From JBQTGK01 sp052400665 (lineage in GTDB: Bacteria; Bacteroidota; Bacteroidia; Bacteroidales; Marinifilaceae), in the NCBI GenBank assembly GCA_052400665.1, contig JBQTGK010000004.1: a stretch of DNA of 64,000 nucleotides. One strand, 5' to 3'. Below, piece by piece: positions 62,784 through 64,000 of this stretch; the first letter of the stretch is position 1; every line of letters starts with the position of its first letter. A model generated the notes under the pieces. That model had not been told where the DNA came from and made no database searches. It saw only the letters and a program-made list of their open reading frames with translations. Both the position numbers and the translations under genes were made by a program.

Positions 62784-63194
62784 TCAAGAATTATCAGCTA
62801 TTTTAGGTTTATAAGTTCTTACAGCTTCTTTAGATAGGTTTTTATTGGTATTGATATAGTTTAGTACAAAGTTGTAGAAATCATTTGAGTTGTAGTTTGA
62901 TTTAAATTTGAGAACAAATTCGGTGAAAGTTGATGTTCTATCAAATCTTATAAAGTCGTTAAGTATTTGTTGAGCTTTAGCCAAGTCTTGATTAAGCTTG
63001 ATGTTTTTTATTGCTGAATTTTTGACGGAAGTTTTAAACTGAAATTTATCTTTTTGCAACTCTCCTTCTTGCGCACTTATATCAATAGGAAAGTATCTAG
63101 ATTTTCTATTAATTGTTAGACGTAAAAAGATTGAGTTTGAGCCATCTTTTCGTTTAAAATCTTTTCGAAGAGTTCATTTGATAGTAGCATTCAT
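62784..63194 (-). pseudogene. tyrosine recombinase/integrase, N-terminal remnant
   Basis: The frame from the ATG at 63194 reads 'MNATIK', an in-frame TGA, 'TLRKDFKRKDGSNSIFLRLT' and 'INRKSRYFPIDISAQEGE', then joins the open 91-codon frame (62784-63059). This is the arm-type DNA-binding plus SAM-like domain of a Bacteroidota site-specific integrase (full length about 400). It ends at 'EAVRTYKPKIADNS', before the catalytic domain, so the Arg-His-Tyr residues are missing. It is a dead relic of a mobile element. Confidence 0.8.
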
Positions 63195-63300
63195 ATTTTT
63201 CAAGTTTTGCGTGTAAAACAATTGTGAAACAAATATGAAAAACAATGGAAATATAATGGGGAAGATAGTATAAGAGAATCTGTCTAAATAACTGAAAATG

Positions 63301-63333
63301 AAACAAGTTGAAACTTTATATTTCAACTTGTTT
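63301..63333. terminator. isolated 13-bp perfect hairpin
   Basis: AAACAAGTTGAAA, 7 nt, TTTCAACTTGTTT. No intact gene ends nearby; may be left from the mobile element or terminate an unseen transcript. Confidence 0.5.
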
Positions 63334-63823
63334 CTGTTTTGAGTGGAGCTGCAGGGAGCTTAAACTTAGTCTTAACTCGCTGTAGATAAGTGTCTATTTG
63401 ATTTTTGGTATCCTCTTAGGTATCTGGTTTTGTGATGAAAATTAATTTTACATTCATTATAGGGAGTGAAAGCCCCATGAAACATTGTTATTCAATTGAT
63501 AGCAGTTGATTCTTAGGGTTATTCGTTTCAGGTTTTTAATCTTGTTGTCATATCCAACTTTTTATTAAAAGCAATAAGAGCCTACTTATTTCCTTTATTT
63601 GTTGTAAGTAACTCAACAGTACATGCTTTTTCCTATTAAAAATAAATTCATTTCTTCAAGTTATCTTTTGATAATCTAAACTTACTTTAAAAATGAGCAA
63701 ATGATTTTTTTTTAAAAAAAATATCACCCTCTTTTGTAAGGTAGTTGTATAACAATTGTAAATCCCCGAATGGAATTAATTTGCCATTAATAGAACTAAC
63801 CTAAACTGAGGAGGAGGAAAAGA
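63334..63823. other. intergenic region before sigma factor gene
   Basis: 490 AT-rich nt. No gene. A GGAGGAGG-type ribosome-binding stretch lies just before 63824, unusually strong for this genome. Confidence 0.5.
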
Positions 63824-64000
63824 ATGAATTTTCCAGAGCATTATGTGAGAAAGCTTAAAAATGGAGATCGAAAAGCATTTCAAATGCTGTATTCCGAGAT
63901 GTTTCCAAAACTCTGTGCGTTTGCAAATAAGTATATTAATGATAGGGAAGTAAGTATTGACATTGTTCAAGATGTTTTTGTGCGTATTTGGGATCACCGT
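63824..64000 (+). CDS. ECF sigma-70 factor (partial, runs off window)
   Basis: The first 59 codons of an extracytoplasmic-function sigma factor. 'LKNGDRKAFQMLYSEMFPKL' and 'YINDREVSIDIVQDVFVRIW' are region 2.1-2.2 as found in Bacteroidota SigK/FecI-like sigma factors that usually pair with a FecR-like anti-sigma factor and a SusC/D system. It is preceded by a purine-rich ribosome-binding site (GAGGAGGAGG). The rest lies outside the window. It could be the regulator of another polysaccharide locus to the right. Confidence 0.85.
   Translation, partial: MNFPEHYVRKLKNGDRKAFQMLYSEMFPKLCAFANKYINDREVSIDIVQDVFVRIWDHR

Noticed and set aside
1..64000. CRISPR array, tRNA/rRNA, intact IS elements, defence system
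   Set aside because: No regularly spaced repeats, cloverleaf-like sequence, transposase or defence gene cluster seen; SbcCD is a housekeeping repair complex.

Overview
The window comes from a marine, algal-polysaccharide-degrading member of the Bacteroidota. The DNA is AT-rich. It carries a SusC/SusD pair, many lipoproteins with a Cys lipobox, a type IX secretion C-terminal sorting domain, and promoters of the TTTG / TAnnTTTG type peculiar to this phylum. Gene content (red-algal galactan and brown-algal alginate loci side by side) suggests a Marinilabiliales-type organism, but the genus cannot be read from the sequence.

Region 1 (1-29.8 kb) is a polysaccharide utilisation locus for a sulfated galactan, most likely agar/porphyran. 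It holds six S1-type sulfatases, a GH86 agarase/porphyranase with a T9SS tail, a GH16 endo-enzyme, a GH29 (alpha-L-fucosidase/alpha-L-galactosidase), a GH2 beta-galactosidase cut by the window edge, GH97, a GH43-like enzyme with a C-terminal CBM6-like domain, a DUF5060/DUF4038 putative hydrolase, two esterases, a CBM9-like protein and an orphan TonB-plug protein. A second GH2 gene is a decayed remnant. Several units share an upstream C-run motif (CCCCCT, 19 nt, CCC). No SusCD pair or regulator for this locus lies in the window.

Region 2 (29.8-36 kb) is a sparse, decaying stretch. An aldo/keto reductase and an MFS transporter look intact. Around the MFS gene are fragments of a NifX/NifB-type protein, a CoA-binding protein and an FAD/NAD disulfide reductase with stops, a frameshift and deletions.

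Region 3 (36-57.6 kb) is a nearly complete alginate locus: SusC, SusD, a PKD surface lipoprotein, PL7, a heparinase II/III-like lyase, PL17, PL6, KdgF, a uronate MFS transporter, two near-identical SDR reductases, a TauE/SafE permease and KDG kinase. Polymer is cut at the surface by PL7/PL6, imported by SusCD, reduced to monomers by PL17, linearised by KdgF, reduced by the SDRs and phosphorylated by KdgK; the KDPG aldolase is not here. Two paralogous FadR-type GntR regulators sit before susC and after the second SDR. Both have an ATTGGTNNACCAAT-like operator laid over the -7 box, at the same offset.

Region 4 (57.6-64 kb) holds sbcC and sbcD, a truncated tyrosine recombinase pseudogene, and the start of an ECF sigma factor running off the edge. 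I saw no tRNA, rRNA, CRISPR array or intact insertion sequence.
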